64,000 nucleotides of DNA from Thalassomonas sp. M1454. GTDB lineage: Bacteria; Pseudomonadota; Gammaproteobacteria; Enterobacterales; Alteromonadaceae. The stretch spans positions 558,001 through 622,000 of the forward strand of contig NZ_VKDD01000002.1 of assembly GCF_007097525.1 (NCBI RefSeq), given 5' to 3'. The translations under genes and the position numbers were made by a program. Below the pieces are notes generated by a model. It had not been told where the DNA came from. It made no database searches and saw nothing but the letters and a program-made list of their open reading frames with translations. Numbering within the stretch: position 1 is the stretch's first letter; each line of letters opens with the position of its first letter. Positions 16,702-26,818 of the stretch are shown piece by piece.

Positions 16702-18924
16702 GTGCTAGAGCCTGACGTAAAATTTACCCTAGAAGATTGGCATATTTATCCAGATAAATCTTCTATTGAACGCGATGACCTTGTTACCCACCTTGAGCCT
16801 AAGATCATGGAGGTATTAGTATATCTGATCACTAATGCCAATCGCGTAGTCAGTAGAGAGGAATTAACCGAAAAAGTCTGGCAAACACGCTTTGCTTCAG
16901 ATGAAGTGATCACTCGAGCCATTTCTGTTTTAAGAAAAAAACTTTGTGATACCGGGCGAGTTCATAAATTTATTAAAACCATCCCCAAGCACGGTTATAT
17001 CCTTGAGTATGACAATATTGAAGTAATAACTAACGAGCCTTTAACTGAAGCAAACGCTGTTAATAATGACAATGTAGGTGTGGTTAATAAGCTAAACAAG
17101 TTCATTAATCCAATTGCCGCTATTGTTATCGCTTTGCTAGCAATACTCGCTTTATTAGTGGTTCTCGGTTTTCAGTTTGTTGATGATAGGCCTGTTGTAG
17201 CAAAATCTATCAATTTAAAAATTGATAGGTTTGAGGCGTTCGATAACTTACCTTCAAGTGCAATGGTGGCAAGAGTTTTAGCTGAGCAATTGATAACCAC
17301 ATTGAGTAATTCTGACGCAACTAATATTAACCTTAACGAAACTAATACAGAGCAAAACGATGAAAATAGTGCTGATTTTGTTTTAGGCGGCGGAGTTAAA
17401 GAGATTGAAAACGAATATAAAGTAAATTTACATTTTATCAATACATCTAATGGTAATGTACTTTGGAGTCAATCGTTTGCTGGGCCAAAAGGTGAATGGC
17501 ATCAATTAGTTGACAATATTTGTAGTACCATAGATTACTTTATGACAGTTGCATATAAAGATAACCTAAATCTGAGCAACCTTTCATTAAAAAGCTTACA
17601 AGCGGCTTTATTAGTACATCAGGCGAAAGAGCTAAGATATATAGGATCAAAAAATAACATCAACCTTGCCATAAATATGCTCGAGAATGCATCGGTTATT
17701 TACCCCAAAGAGTTTAATGTAGTAGCGGAGCTTGTGTTAAGTTATTTATTAGTTGATGGTATTCACCCGCGTGGTTTAAATCATGAAAATAAAGCCATTA
17801 TTAATAATCTGCTGGATAAATTGAAATTATTAAAGCAAGAGAATCTTGTGTATTTAAGCGTAGATACAATTATTAATTGGCAAAATAATGTTATTAGCCT
17901 TGAGCAAGCAATAGCAGAAATAGAAGATTTAGATGTTATTAATAGCACTAACCCTGAAGTTTTAACTTTACTTGCTGATTTGTATTTTTTTAAAGGCGAA
18001 ATGGGCTCTGCCAATAAATTATATAACTTAGCACTTAATTTAAAACCTAATTATCAGCGAGCAACACTACAACTAGCTAAGCTACACAGTGCGCAAAATA
18101 GAAACAAGCAAGCAATTAATCTGATCCAGTCATACATTAATAATTACTCCCAAGATATTGAACTGTATCAACTTCTTATTGAGTTACAAATGGGAATAGG
18201 TGCATTTACTAAAACAATTAATATCGTTAATACTATTACTGATGAAGAAATTAAAAGTCAGCTGCAAGATCAGGTTGCTGATAGCTATTATTTTTTAAAC
18301 TTGCCACAAAAATCAATTGAGTTACATCAAGCCAAAGAAATCACTGCAAACCTTAGTTTAACCTATAAAAAACAATGTGAGCTTTTAATGTTACAAGGCT
18401 TATATGAACAAGCTAATACGGCATGTAAACAAGCGCAGCGTGATATTGATAGCCAGTTTATCTATGCGCGTAATTTGCTTTTGCAAGGGGATTACATGCA
18501 AGCAAAAGATTATTATAAAAACTTACTTGAAAACATTAATCCAAACTTTAATTTAATTAATAATAAATATTATATAAATGAAAAGGTAGATTATATTTGG
18601 CTGCTAGCGCTTACTGGTGAAGACAAAAAAGCAATGGCTTTGGCAGGGTCATTACCTGAGTATTTCGCCGATAATAATCGCTTAGGTTATTTAGGCTATG
18701 GTATTAGTGATGTGATCGTATCTTTAGCGTTAGGAGATAAAGAGTTAGCTTCTGAGCAGCTTTCCCTTGCCTTAAATGATGGCTGGTTACATTGGTATAA
18801 TGATGTCTATACTGGTCCGCATCCAGCTATTAAACAGCTCGAAAACAACCCTTTATTTGAGCAATGGGTTAATCACATTGACCATTCTCTAAATTTGCAA
18901 CGTGCCGCTCTTAACGTTAAATAA
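16702..18924 (+). CDS. CadC/ToxR-like membrane transcription regulator with C-terminal TPR-type region
   Basis: A 740-residue one-component membrane regulator. Residues about 5-105 form an OmpR-type winged helix (HLEPKIMEVLVYLITNANRVVSREELTEKVW ... IKTIPKHGYIL). One membrane helix follows at about 135-160 (NPIAAIVIALLAILALLVVLGF), then a long region outside the membrane with an ALWSQSF-type CadC-like beta part and TPR-like helices (NPEVLTLLADLYFFKGEMGSANKLYNLALNLKP). I chose GTG at 16702 because AAGGA lies six bases upstream and the wHTH begins just after; an in-frame TTG at 16672 has no such site. No obvious target operon is adjacent. Signal and targets are unknown. Confidence 0.85.
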   Translation: MLEPDVKFTLEDWHIYPDKSSIERDDLVTHLEPKIMEVLVYLITNANRVVSREELTEKVWQTRFASDEVITRAISVLRKKLCDTGRVHKFIKTIPKHGYILEYDNIEVITNEPLTEANAVNNDNVGVVNKLNKFINPIAAIVIALLAILALLVVLGFQFVDDRPVVAKSINLKIDRFEAFDNLPSSAMVARVLAEQLITTLSNSDATNINLNETNTEQNDENSADFVLGGGVKEIENEYKVNLHFINTSNGNVLWSQSFAGPKGEWHQLVDNICSTIDYFMTVAYKDNLNLSNLSLKSLQAALLVHQAKELRYIGSKNNINLAINMLENASVIYPKEFNVVAELVLSYLLVDGIHPRGLNHENKAIINNLLDKLKLLKQENLVYLSVDTIINWQNNVISLEQAIAEIEDLDVINSTNPEVLTLLADLYFFKGEMGSANKLYNLALNLKPNYQRATLQLAKLHSAQNRNKQAINLIQSYINNYSQDIELYQLLIELQMGIGAFTKTINIVNTITDEEIKSQLQDQVADSYYFLNLPQKSIELHQAKEITANLSLTYKKQCELLMLQGLYEQANTACKQAQRDIDSQFIYARNLLLQGDYMQAKDYYKNLLENINPNFNLINNKYYINEKVDYIWLLALTGEDKKAMALAGSLPEYFADNNRLGYLGYGISDVIVSLALGDKELASEQLSLALNDGWLHWYNDVYTGPHPAIKQLENNPLFEQWVNHIDHSLNLQRAALNVK

Positions 18925-19348
18925 GTTGGTGATCCTATCTCTATCCTTTGCTCCTCATAAAAAGCAGGTACTTAGTTAATGCTATAGCTAATATTATCAA
19001 TAGCAGGCAATGAATTGTTGCTCTGATCTATTTATATGGTTGTCCCTTACAGCAGGCTTTGGTTAAACTATACAGGCTTAGATTCAATTAAGTTAGCTCA
19101 AATTGTATTTTAGCCTTTAATCAAAGCTAAGGTGAATTATCAATCCTATTAAGTTTCTGCTTATTGACTCCATTTATAAAAATCAAAAAGGCTACCTAGT
19201 GGCAATGATATATTTAACAATGATATTGGATAAGAGTGGGGTTATTATATAAATCGCACTTTAAAGCCTAAAAGGCATCATTAGGAGTCTATACAATCAT
19301 TAAATGCCTTCACATAATTAATGATAATGGTATTACTTCGCATAAATA
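18925..19348. other. non-coding spacer without recognised features
   Basis: About 420 bases between the CadC-like gene and the terminator of the DUF3718 gene. I see no credible reading frame, tRNA, strong palindrome or repeat. The 3' end of the CadC-like transcript must lie here, but no T-tailed hairpin is obvious. Confidence 0.5.
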
Positions 19349-19349
19349 A

Positions 19350-19384
19350 AAAAATCACCATCTCAATGATGGTGATTTTTATTT
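19350..19384. terminator. bidirectional hairpin terminator for the DUF3718 gene
   Basis: AAAATCACCATC (19351-19362) and GATGGTGATTTT (19368-19379) form a perfect 12-base stem around TCAAT, with A-runs and T-runs on both sides. It ends the minus-strand DUF3718 transcript. Confidence 0.85.
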
Positions 19385-19401
19385 AATTTAGTTTTTAATG
19401 A

Positions 19402-19752
19402 TTAGAAGTTAACAAAGATTTTTTCATTGTTTAATGCAACATCTTCAATACTTACACCACCTAAACTATCATTTAATTTATCAGATGTTTTGTATGCACC
19501 GTTATTTGCTGCAAAATCTGCAATATTCTCTCCGTTACAAACAACTTTTAATGCCACTGTTTTAGTTTTTAAGCGGTAGCTATCAACCGTTTTGTTAAAA
19601 CGAATTGTGTTATTAGATTTAGCTGCAACACAAACATCGATTAAAGCATTTTCCATATAACTTGACATTGCTGCCTCTGCTGATGCTGTATTAATTGAAC
19701 CTAACATTAAAGCTGTAGTTGCTGTAGTTACTAGTAATTTATAAGTATTCAT
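19402..19752 (-). CDS. exported DUF3718-family protein
   Basis: A 116-residue protein with a Sec signal peptide (MNTYKLLVTTATTALMLGSINTASAEA; cleavage probably after ASA near residue 25). The mature part has two cysteines (VCVAAKSN and VVCNGENI), likely a disulfide, and the segment CNGENIADFAANNGAYKTSDKLN that I associate with DUF3718 proteins of Shewanella and Colwellia. It is probably periplasmic; function unknown. It is monocistronic, with a strong terminator and a long AT-rich upstream region that must contain its promoter. Ribosome site AGGAAGATAAATT precedes the ATG. Confidence 0.7.
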   Translation of the reverse strand: MNTYKLLVTTATTALMLGSINTASAEAAMSSYMENALIDVCVAAKSNNTIRFNKTVDSYRLKTKTVALKVVCNGENIADFAANNGAYKTSDKLNDSLGGVSIEDVALNNEKIFVNF

Positions 19753-20292
19753 AATTTATCTTCCTATATATGTGTCTAATTAATTTGTTTGTTTAAATTT
19801 TTTTATTTGTTATTGCTGCTGGAACACATTAATTAAAGCTTTATTTGTTCTTTAAAACCTGATGAAAACATGATGAATAGCTATTTAATATCTATATGAA
19901 TTGTTAAGAATCAATCATTTATGTGCTAAGTTGTGTGGAGTGTGTGGAAATGTGTAGATTTTTCTTAAAAAAATAGAAAGAATTTATCTTTAAAGGCAAA
20001 TATCACTAAATAAATATTTTTAACCTTGTATTTAAATTCATTATTTCTGCATAAGTACTTGCATTGCTTTTAGCTATAACCAGTGAATTTATTTTTCTTT
20101 ATACATTTAGAGTTAATTTAATGTTGGGAGTACGAGATTGTTATAAGCAGCTAAAAACTTATGAAAACAAAATTCTTTTGTAACTTATTGGTATTAATCC
20201 ATTATTTACTTTTGTTTTTTTTTATTTGCGCTAATCTTTAAGTAAATACACATGCAAGATAACAATGACTACTAATTTTTGGGGATAATGAT
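19753..20292. other. AT-rich divergent intergenic region
   Basis: 540 bases between the divergent DUF3718 and CBS-domain genes. It must carry both promoters. A G/T-rich stretch at about 19921-19960 repeats TGTGTGG twice and then TGTGTAG. I found no convincing small reading frame or RNA gene. The length is unusual for this compact region, so an undetected small RNA is possible. Confidence 0.4.
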
Positions 20293-20721
20293 ATGCAATC
20301 ACTGCAAGTAAAAGATTATATGAATGCCCATCCTGTTACGTTTAAAGCGGATATGGCAATTGAAGAAGCATCTTCTTTACTTATTAATTCTGGACAATTA
20401 GGTGGTCCAGTAACTGATGAACAAGGAGTGTTAGTTGGCTTTCTATCTGAGTCAGATATCTTAGCAAAAATGCTAGAGACAGGTTATTACAGTGAGCACG
20501 TAAGTTCTGTGGACCAATTAATGAGAACTGATGTACTTACCATGAAACCATATACTAGTATTGTCGAGCTCGCTCAAACCATGTTGCAGGCAAAACCTAA
20601 GGTATATCCAGTTGTTGGTGATGACGGTTCATTACTTGGCACTATTAGTCGTAATAATGTACTCAAGGCTATTGATTGCTCGATCAAGCAGAGTTTTCAT
20701 GTAACTACTAAAACCGGATAA
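20293..20721 (+). CDS. CBS-domain pair protein
   Basis: A 142-residue stand-alone Bateman module. Two CBS repeats are visible: residues 5-60 (VKDYMNAHPVTFKADMAIEEASSLL ... GFLSESDILAKML) and 73-128 (VDQLMRTDVLTMKPYTSIVELAQTML ... GTISRNNVLKAI). Such proteins bind adenine nucleotides or other ligands and act as regulators or partners of enzymes and channels. GGGGATAATGAT upstream provides a ribosome site. It is followed by its own terminator at 20752-20778 and appears monocistronic. The partner is unknown. Confidence 0.88.
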   Translation: MQSLQVKDYMNAHPVTFKADMAIEEASSLLINSGQLGGPVTDEQGVLVGFLSESDILAKMLETGYYSEHVSSVDQLMRTDVLTMKPYTSIVELAQTMLQAKPKVYPVVGDDGSLLGTISRNNVLKAIDCSIKQSFHVTTKTG

Positions 20722-20751
20722 AATATTTTAGTAAAATTTATCAATCTAAAT

Positions 20752-20779
20752 AAAAGACAGCATCAGTTGTCTTTTTGTT
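20752..20779 (+). terminator. hairpin terminator after the CBS-domain gene
   Basis: AAAAGACA at 20752-20759 pairs with TGTCTTTT at 20768-20775, followed by more T and GTTTTC. Confidence 0.75.
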
Positions 20780-20874
20780 TTCTAAGCACTAAAAATTAAT
20801 TGTTCTCTATATTTAATGTTATAAGCAGAGCTGTTAAAATCGATTTTCATTTATAAACGTCTTTTGAGCACATT

Positions 20875-23800
20875 TTGTCTAGCAATTCTAACGATATCCA
20901 ATCTTTATATGATCCTCTATTTCAACAACTTAGAAAAGTTAGGCGCTGCGATCATTTTTTATTAAAAAAACGCTTACACAACAGTAAAAAAATCAATCAT
21001 AGTGATAAACAATTAGCCGCTGTTGCCAGTATTGCAAAAGCGATTGAGTTATCCATAGCAAAAAAACAGCAACTCATTAATGCCATTCCAAGTATTAGCT
21101 ATCCCGAGCAGTTACCCGTTAGTCAAAGTGCTGAGCACATAAAAGCAACCATTAAAGCTAATCAAGTAGTTATCATTGCTGGTGAAACTGGCTCAGGTAA
21201 AACAACACAAATCCCAAAACTTTGTTTAGAATTAGGGCGGGGCGTTGAAGGCTTTATTGGTCATACTCAACCTAGACGAATTGCAGCACGGACAGTAGCG
21301 ACAAGGATCGCAGAGGAATTAAATAGCAAATTAGGTGAGTTAGTTGGTTACAAGGTACGCTTTACCGATCAAGTAAGTGACAATACTTACATCAAGTTAA
21401 TGACCGATGGTATTTTATTAGCCGAAATGCAAAAAGACCGTCTGTTGCGTCAATACGATACAATTATTATTGATGAAGCTCATGAGCGCAGCCTGAATAT
21501 TGATTTTATTTTAGGTTATTTAAAGCAAGTATTAGCTAAACGTCCTGACTTAAAAGTTATCATTACCTCAGCAACGATCGATCCAGAGAAGTTCTCTAAA
21601 CACTTTAACAATGCGCCAATTATCGAAGTCTCTGGTCGAACTTATCCTGTTGAGATCCAATACCAGCCTTTATCTGACATTGATGGTGACTATGTTAACG
21701 GTATTATTTCGGCCATTGAGCAACTAGATAACTTACCACTTGGCGATATATTAGTATTTTTAAATGGTGAACGCGAAATTCGCGATGTAGCGCAGGCGTT
21801 AGACAAAGAAAACTTTCGTGATACGCAAGTGTTACCATTATTTTCAAGATTAACGGTTGCTGAGCAAAACAAGATTTTTGCCCCGCATCGTGGGCGTAAT
21901 ATTGTGCTTGCAACTAACGTTGCTGAAACATCGCTTACTGTGCCTGGAATACGCTATGTAATTGACCCAGGTACAGCCCGTATCTCAAGGTACAGCTATC
22001 GTACTAAGGTACAAAGATTACCTATAGAGCCTATATCCCAAGCAAGTGCTAATCAGCGTTCAGGTCGTTGTGGCCGTGTTGCTGCTGGTGTGTGTATTCG
22101 TTTATATAGTGAGGAAGATTTTTTATCTAGACCAGAATTTACTGATCCAGAGATCATGCGTACCAATTTAGCGACAGTAATTTTGCAAATGTTGTCTCTT
22201 GGCTTAGGGGAGATCAATAAATTCCCATTTGTACAAGCACCTGACAATCGTAATATTACCGACGGTATGCGCTTATTAGAAGAAATAGCCGCAATAAAAT
22301 CGGCAAAAACGGACTTACCTAAGCTTACTCAGACGGGACGTAATATAGCTCGTTTTCCTATTGATCCGCGTTTAGCCAAAATGCTTATTAGTGCCGAGCA
22401 AAATGGTTGCGCTCAGCAAGTGGCTATCATTGTTGCTGCATTGAGTATTCAAGATCCGCGTGAGCGACCAATGGAAAAACAACAAGCTGCGGATCAAAGC
22501 CATAATCGCTTTAAAAATAAAGATTCTGACTACATTAGCCTATTAAACTTATGGCTTTATATAAAACAAAAACAAAAAGAACTAAGCAGTAATCAGTTTA
22601 GGCAAATGTGTAAGAAAGAATACCTCTCGTATTTAAGAATTCGTGAGTGGCAAGATATATTCAATCAACTTAAGCAGACGTTTATTGAAAATAAATGGAG
22701 CTGGCCAGATTTTGATATGTCATTTACTGTTGCAGTAAACACTGATGATAAGCCTAGTTCAGATAAACCTAAAGACGACGGAAAATACGATCACTTACAT
22801 CAATCTATTTTATCGGGACTGTTAAGTCATATAGGTAATTTAGATGAAAACCGAGAATATAAAGGGGCTAGGGGAAGTAAGTTTTACATCTTCCCTGGCT
22901 CTGGTTTAGCCAAGAAGTCTCCTAAATGGTTAATGGCCACAGAGTTAGTGGAAACAAGCCGCTTATTTGCGCGTATGTGCGCCAAAATTGATGTTAATTG
23001 GATTGAAGAGCTTAGCGAGCATTTGCTGAAGCGTAATTATTCCGAGCCCCATTGGGAGAAAAAGCGTGGTGCGGTTGCTGCCTTTGAACAAGTTAGCCTT
23101 TACGGTTTAGTCATCGTTGCTAAAAGGGCGGTTAACTTTTCAAAAATAGACCCTGTTGCTTGTCGAGAAATATTTATTCGCGAGGCACTGGTTCACGGCG
23201 ATAGTAATATTAACGAAAAGTTTTTACAGCAAAATAATAACTTAGTTGCGCAGATAGAAGATTTAGAAGATAAAGCCAGACGTAAAGACTTTCTGGTTGA
23301 AGAGGATGACTTAGTACAATTTTATTTAGATAAACTTCCAGGAACGGTGGTTTGTCAGGCAAGCTTTTTAAGCTGGTGGAAGAAAGCGAAGAAGCAAAGC
23401 CCTGAGCTTTTAAACTTCTCAAAAGAGCAGTTACTTAAACAAGATCAAAAGCTTAGCGCCAAAGATTACCCGGTTACATGGCAGCAAGATAAATTGACAC
23501 TACCATTAACTTACAACTTTGCCCCAGGTGATGTTGATGATGGTATTAGCGTTAATATTCCTGTGGGTATCCTAAATCAAATTAATGAGCAAGGTTTTGA
23601 TTGGTTAATTCCGGCATTAAGGTTAGAGCTAATAACAGCGTTAATAAGAAGTTTACCTAAACAGCTTCGTAAAAACTTTGTCCCTGCGCCTAATTATGCT
23701 CAGGCTTGTTTTGATACGATTGATGCAAGTACTGGCAGTATTACTGATGCCATGGCAAAACAACTTTTACGTATGACAGGGGTTCGTTTACCTCAAGATT

Positions 23801-24828
23801 GCTTTGATTGGTCAAGTTTACCTGAACATTTAAAAATGAATTTTAAAGTGATTAACCATAAAGGTAAGTTACTTAAACAGGGCCGAGTTCTAAGTTTATT
23901 AAAGGACGAGCTACAAGGTAAAGTTAAGGAGTCGATTAAGCAGGTTGCTGATAAAGGTATTGAGCGAGAGCATATTAAAGAATGGGATTTTAAAGCCATT
24001 CCAAAATCTTATGAAAAGAAAGCGGCTAATATAACAATTCAAGCGTTTCCTGCGTTGGTCGATCATAAAAAAGATGTTGCCATTGAACTATTCGAGCATC
24101 AAAGCCAAGCTGAGCAAGCAATGCTTAGGGGGGTAACTCGAATGGTACTGCTTAATATTCCATCACCAATAAAGTATCTTGAAACCAAGTTACCGAATAA
24201 AGCCAAGTTAGGCTTATATTTTAATCCATTTGGTAAAATCAGTGATTTACTTGATGATTGTATTGAAGGTTGTGCTCAGCAATTAATTAAAGACAGTGGT
24301 GAGCTACCTTACGATAAAGCTGGATTTGATAAAGCTCGTGATTTAATTCGAGCTGAAATTGCTGATAAGGTGTTAGCGAGTGCATTAAAGCTAGAGCAAA
24401 TATTATCACTGCGCCACGACATAGCCAAAAAAATGAAAGGCAGTATTGGCCTTAATGTCATTCAAGCCCATGGCGATATTAAACAGCAATTAGACGCTTT
24501 GGTGTTTAAAGGTTTTGTTAGCGCAAGTGGTGTAGATAAACTTGATCATATCCTCAGGTATTTAAAAGCGGTGTTGCGCCGTATGGAAAAACTGCCGATA
24601 GATCCTAATCAAGACAGATTAAAATTAATTGATGTCGAAAAAGCCACTGATCTATATAAAGCGTTGCTTAATCAACAGCCTAAGAATCAACCTATAAGCG
24701 GGGAAGTGCTTGATATTCGCTGGATGTTGGAAGAGTTTAGGGTGTCTTTATTTGCGCAAAATATAGGCACATCAGCGCCTATTTCGTTAAAACGCATTAA
24801 AAATGCTATCGCCGCAATAGAGTCGTAG
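20875..24828 (+). CDS. hrpA: ATP-dependent RNA helicase HrpA
   Basis: A DEAH-box RNA helicase of 1317 residues (E. coli HrpA 1300), linked in the family to rescue of stalled or collided ribosomes and mRNA processing. Walker A GETGSGKT is at about 103-110, DEAH at 200-203, SATID in motif III, TNVAETSLTVPGIRYVID and QRSGRCGRV in motifs V and VI. A long C-terminal DUF3418-type region follows (residues about 700-1310). The start is TTG at 20875, with a weak GAGCAC site before it; the N-terminal LRKVRRCDHFLLKKRL lines up with E. coli LDSLMLRDRLRFSRRL, which supports the assignment. No upstream ATG exists in frame nearby. Confidence 0.95.
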   Translation: MSSNSNDIQSLYDPLFQQLRKVRRCDHFLLKKRLHNSKKINHSDKQLAAVASIAKAIELSIAKKQQLINAIPSISYPEQLPVSQSAEHIKATIKANQVVIIAGETGSGKTTQIPKLCLELGRGVEGFIGHTQPRRIAARTVATRIAEELNSKLGELVGYKVRFTDQVSDNTYIKLMTDGILLAEMQKDRLLRQYDTIIIDEAHERSLNIDFILGYLKQVLAKRPDLKVIITSATIDPEKFSKHFNNAPIIEVSGRTYPVEIQYQPLSDIDGDYVNGIISAIEQLDNLPLGDILVFLNGEREIRDVAQALDKENFRDTQVLPLFSRLTVAEQNKIFAPHRGRNIVLATNVAETSLTVPGIRYVIDPGTARISRYSYRTKVQRLPIEPISQASANQRSGRCGRVAAGVCIRLYSEEDFLSRPEFTDPEIMRTNLATVILQMLSLGLGEINKFPFVQAPDNRNITDGMRLLEEIAAIKSAKTDLPKLTQTGRNIARFPIDPRLAKMLISAEQNGCAQQVAIIVAALSIQDPRERPMEKQQAADQSHNRFKNKDSDYISLLNLWLYIKQKQKELSSNQFRQMCKKEYLSYLRIREWQDIFNQLKQTFIENKWSWPDFDMSFTVAVNTDDKPSSDKPKDDGKYDHLHQSILSGLLSHIGNLDENREYKGARGSKFYIFPGSGLAKKSPKWLMATELVETSRLFARMCAKIDVNWIEELSEHLLKRNYSEPHWEKKRGAVAAFEQVSLYGLVIVAKRAVNFSKIDPVACREIFIREALVHGDSNINEKFLQQNNNLVAQIEDLEDKARRKDFLVEEDDLVQFYLDKLPGTVVCQASFLSWWKKAKKQSPELLNFSKEQLLKQDQKLSAKDYPVTWQQDKLTLPLTYNFAPGDVDDGISVNIPVGILNQINEQGFDWLIPALRLELITALIRSLPKQLRKNFVPAPNYAQACFDTIDASTGSITDAMAKQLLRMTGVRLPQDCFDWSSLPEHLKMNFKVINHKGKLLKQGRVLSLLKDELQGKVKESIKQVADKGIEREHIKEWDFKAIPKSYEKKAANITIQAFPALVDHKKDVAIELFEHQSQAEQAMLRGVTRMVLLNIPSPIKYLETKLPNKAKLGLYFNPFGKISDLLDDCIEGCAQQLIKDSGELPYDKAGFDKARDLIRAEIADKVLASALKLEQILSLRHDIAKKMKGSIGLNVIQAHGDIKQQLDALVFKGFVSASGVDKLDHILRYLKAVLRRMEKLPIDPNQDRLKLIDVEKATDLYKALLNQQPKNQPISGEVLDIRWMLEEFRVSLFAQNIGTSAPISLKRIKNAIAAIES

Positions 24829-24912
24829 TCTAGTTGTTATTTATCTGATTTAATTGACATAACTCAGCTTAGTCCCTATAAATATATATGCTTATTAGTG
24901 ATAAAAAGTTAT

Positions 24913-25080
24913 GTTATACCAATTCCATTAATTAAGAGCTCTACTTTTTCATGAGGAAAAAGGGATAAATACAAGGCATAAAATTTAGTAAGTAGTTATT
25001 CTACTTATAAATTTTATAACGCAGTAGTTATTCATTTTAACCATTAAAAATGAGCGGTTAATTAATTGACTTGGTATTAA
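24913..25080. repeat. MITE-like element with ATACCAAT termini
   Basis: An AT-rich 168-base non-coding element. The left end is TATACCAATTCCATTAATTAA; the right end reads, in reverse complement, TTAATACCAAGTCAATTAATTAA, so the ends are imperfect inverted repeats. Inside, about 24978-25019, ATAAAATTT and AAATTTTAT flank TAAGTAG/CTACTTA, giving an internal hairpin. The ends match the short element at 6728-6788. From memory this sequence type is abundant in Alteromonadales genomes. It lies just ahead of the PilZ gene, so it may carry that gene's promoter. Confidence 0.75.
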
Positions 25081-25120
25081 ATGCTAATAGCCATAGATTA
25101 ATATTCATTTAGAGGTACCT

Positions 25121-25435
25121 ATGCAAGACTTTAAGCAAGGGTTTGATGAAGGAAGAGCGTGCTTTCGCACCATGGTCAATCAAGAGTTAACCATTACGCT
25201 GATTGACGATGAAAATAATTTAGAAGTCTCGGCTAATTGCCGTGATATAAGTGAAACAGGGGTTGCTTTAGAAATTAGTCACCCGGTAGACGTTGGTACA
25301 CTGATTAAAATACACCTTGATTGTGACGATCAAATATCTGTGCCGCTAATGCATTGTCGCGGTAAGGTACAGCGCTGTGAAGTTGAAAGCGATGAGTTAT
25401 ATTTACTTGCCGTTGAAATCCTTGATTGCAAATAG
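25121..25435 (+). CDS. PilZ-domain protein (cyclic-di-GMP binding)
   Basis: A 104-residue single-domain PilZ protein. The c-di-GMP motifs are visible: RxxxR as RACFR (residues 13-17) and DxSxxG as DISETG (about 44-49) after the linker beta-strands. Such small PilZ proteins act as c-di-GMP effectors on motility, pili or exopolysaccharide through a partner protein. AGAGGTACCT supplies a ribosome site. It is alone on its strand, between a MITE-like repeat and a terminator, so the partner is not indicated by context. Confidence 0.88.
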   Translation: MQDFKQGFDEGRACFRTMVNQELTITLIDDENNLEVSANCRDISETGVALEISHPVDVGTLIKIHLDCDDQISVPLMHCRGKVQRCEVESDELYLLAVEILDCK

Positions 25436-25467
25436 TACTAATGGCAATTTAGCACAGATTATAAATA

Positions 25468-25507
25468 AAAAAGGCAAACCTAAGTAATTAGTCGTTTGCC
25501 TTTATTG
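25468..25507. terminator. bidirectional terminator between PilZ gene and rlmI
   Basis: AAAGGCAAAC (25470-25479) pairs with GTTTGCCTTT (25494-25503), loop of 14 bases, A-rich before and T-rich after. It serves two convergent genes. Confidence 0.8.
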
Positions 25508-25536
25508 TTTCTGCTTGCGTCTTTAAGTTTACTACT

Positions 25537-26727
25537 CTAATCCATTTGGCAGATCAGACCTTTTAGGTAATATCCTTCCGGGTAATTTAGTGAAATAGGG
25601 TGGTCTGCCGCTTGTTGTAAACGCTCAACTATTCGGCCTTCACGTCTTGCGTCTAACGCCGCATCGGCAACCACTTTTTGAAATAATCCTGCTTCCATTA
25701 AACCTGAGCAAGAAAACGTAAATAACATGCCGTTTTTATTAAGTAACTGCATGGCAAGCATATTAATATCTTTGTAACCACGGCAAGCTCCGTTTAATTG
25801 CGCTTTAGATTCGGCAAATTTTGGTGGATCAAGAATGATCATATCAAAGGTTTTACCTTCTTCACGGTATTGTCTTAATAACTTAAATACATCTTGCTTA
25901 ACAAAGTTAACGTTACAGTCTTCTAGTCCATTAAGAGCTAGATTTTCTTTAGCTAAATCAAGGGCCGTTTGTGATACATCGACATTGGTTACTTCGCGGG
26001 CACCGGCTTTAGCGCAATGCAATGAAAATGTTCCGGTATAAGAGAAACAGTTTAAAATGGTTTTGTCTTTTGCATAACGTCCTGCTGCTAAACGAGAATC
26101 TCGTTGATCTAAATAAAAACCTGTTTTATGGCCTTTATCAACATCAACTTTAATTTTAACGCCATGCTCAGTGATTGTTACTTCGGTAGACTCTTTTTCA
26201 TTAGCTATCCAGCCTTTACTTAAGCCTAAACCTTCTTTTTTACGTACATCAACATCAGAGCGTTCATATATAGAATATTGAGGATAAAGCTCTTGTAAAG
26301 CACGGAAAATAGCATGGCGATGAAAATCTGCCCCAGCACTTAATAGCTGGCAACTGATAATATCGTCATAAATATCTATGGTTACACCAGGTAAATTATC
26401 CGACTCACCAGCAATTAAGCGGTAGCCTGTTAAGCCACCATCGGCTATTGGTTTCATTCTAAGTGCTTGTGCGGCAACAATTCGATTTTTAAAAAACTCG
26501 TCATCGACTGCCTCTTTTTCATTAAAAGTCCAAACTCTTGCCCTTATTTGTGAATTAGGTGAGTAAGAACCTTTTGCAATCCAATTTCCTTTACTATCAT
26601 ATATATCTATAGTTTCTCCGCTTAATGGATTACCAATTACTTTGTTTACCGCTTTGGAAAAAATCCAAGGGTGACGACGTAGCAGAGATTTTTCTCGACT
26701 TGGGTTTAGCACTATTCTAGCGGACAT
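25537..26727 (-). CDS. rlmI: 23S rRNA m5C1962 methyltransferase RlmI
   Basis: RlmI methylates C1962 of 23S rRNA using S-adenosylmethionine. From ATG at 26727 the protein has 396 residues, equal to E. coli RlmI, and begins [27 protein letters not shown], matching the family opening. I therefore rejected the upstream in-frame GTG at 26760. An N-terminal PUA domain (about 1-80) is followed by the Rossmann methyltransferase: [18 protein letters not shown] (SAM motif I), IILDPPKF (motif IV) and FTFSCSG carrying the catalytic cysteine. It is divergent from the acylphosphatase gene. Confidence 0.95.
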   Translation of the reverse strand: MSARIVLNPSREKSLLRRHPWIFSKAVNKVIGNPLSGETIDIYDSKGNWIAKGSYSPNSQIRARVWTFNEKEAVDDEFFKNRIVAAQALRMKPIADGGLTGYRLIAGESDNLPGVTIDIYDDIISCQLLSAGADFHRHAIFRALQELYPQYSIYERSDVDVRKKEGLGLSKGWIANEKESTEVTITEHGVKIKVDVDKGHKTGFYLDQRDSRLAAGRYAKDKTILNCFSYTGTFSLHCAKAGAREVTNVDVSQTALDLAKENLALNGLEDCNVNFVKQDVFKLLRQYREEGKTFDMIILDPPKFAESKAQLNGACRGYKDINMLAMQLLNKNGMLFTFSCSGLMEAGLFQKVVADAALDARREGRIVERLQQAADHPISLNYPEGYYLKGLICQMD

Positions 26728-26818
26728 ACTATTATTTCTATTGAGAATGAAAAAGTGCACTGATTGTACGCGTTGCGGACAGTAGATTCAATCAGGCGAC
26801 AATAACAAAGGATTAGAT

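Noticed and set aside
26728-26760. Upstream GTG start for rlmI
   Set aside because: The family N-terminus [21 protein letters not shown] begins at 26727, giving exactly the usual length.
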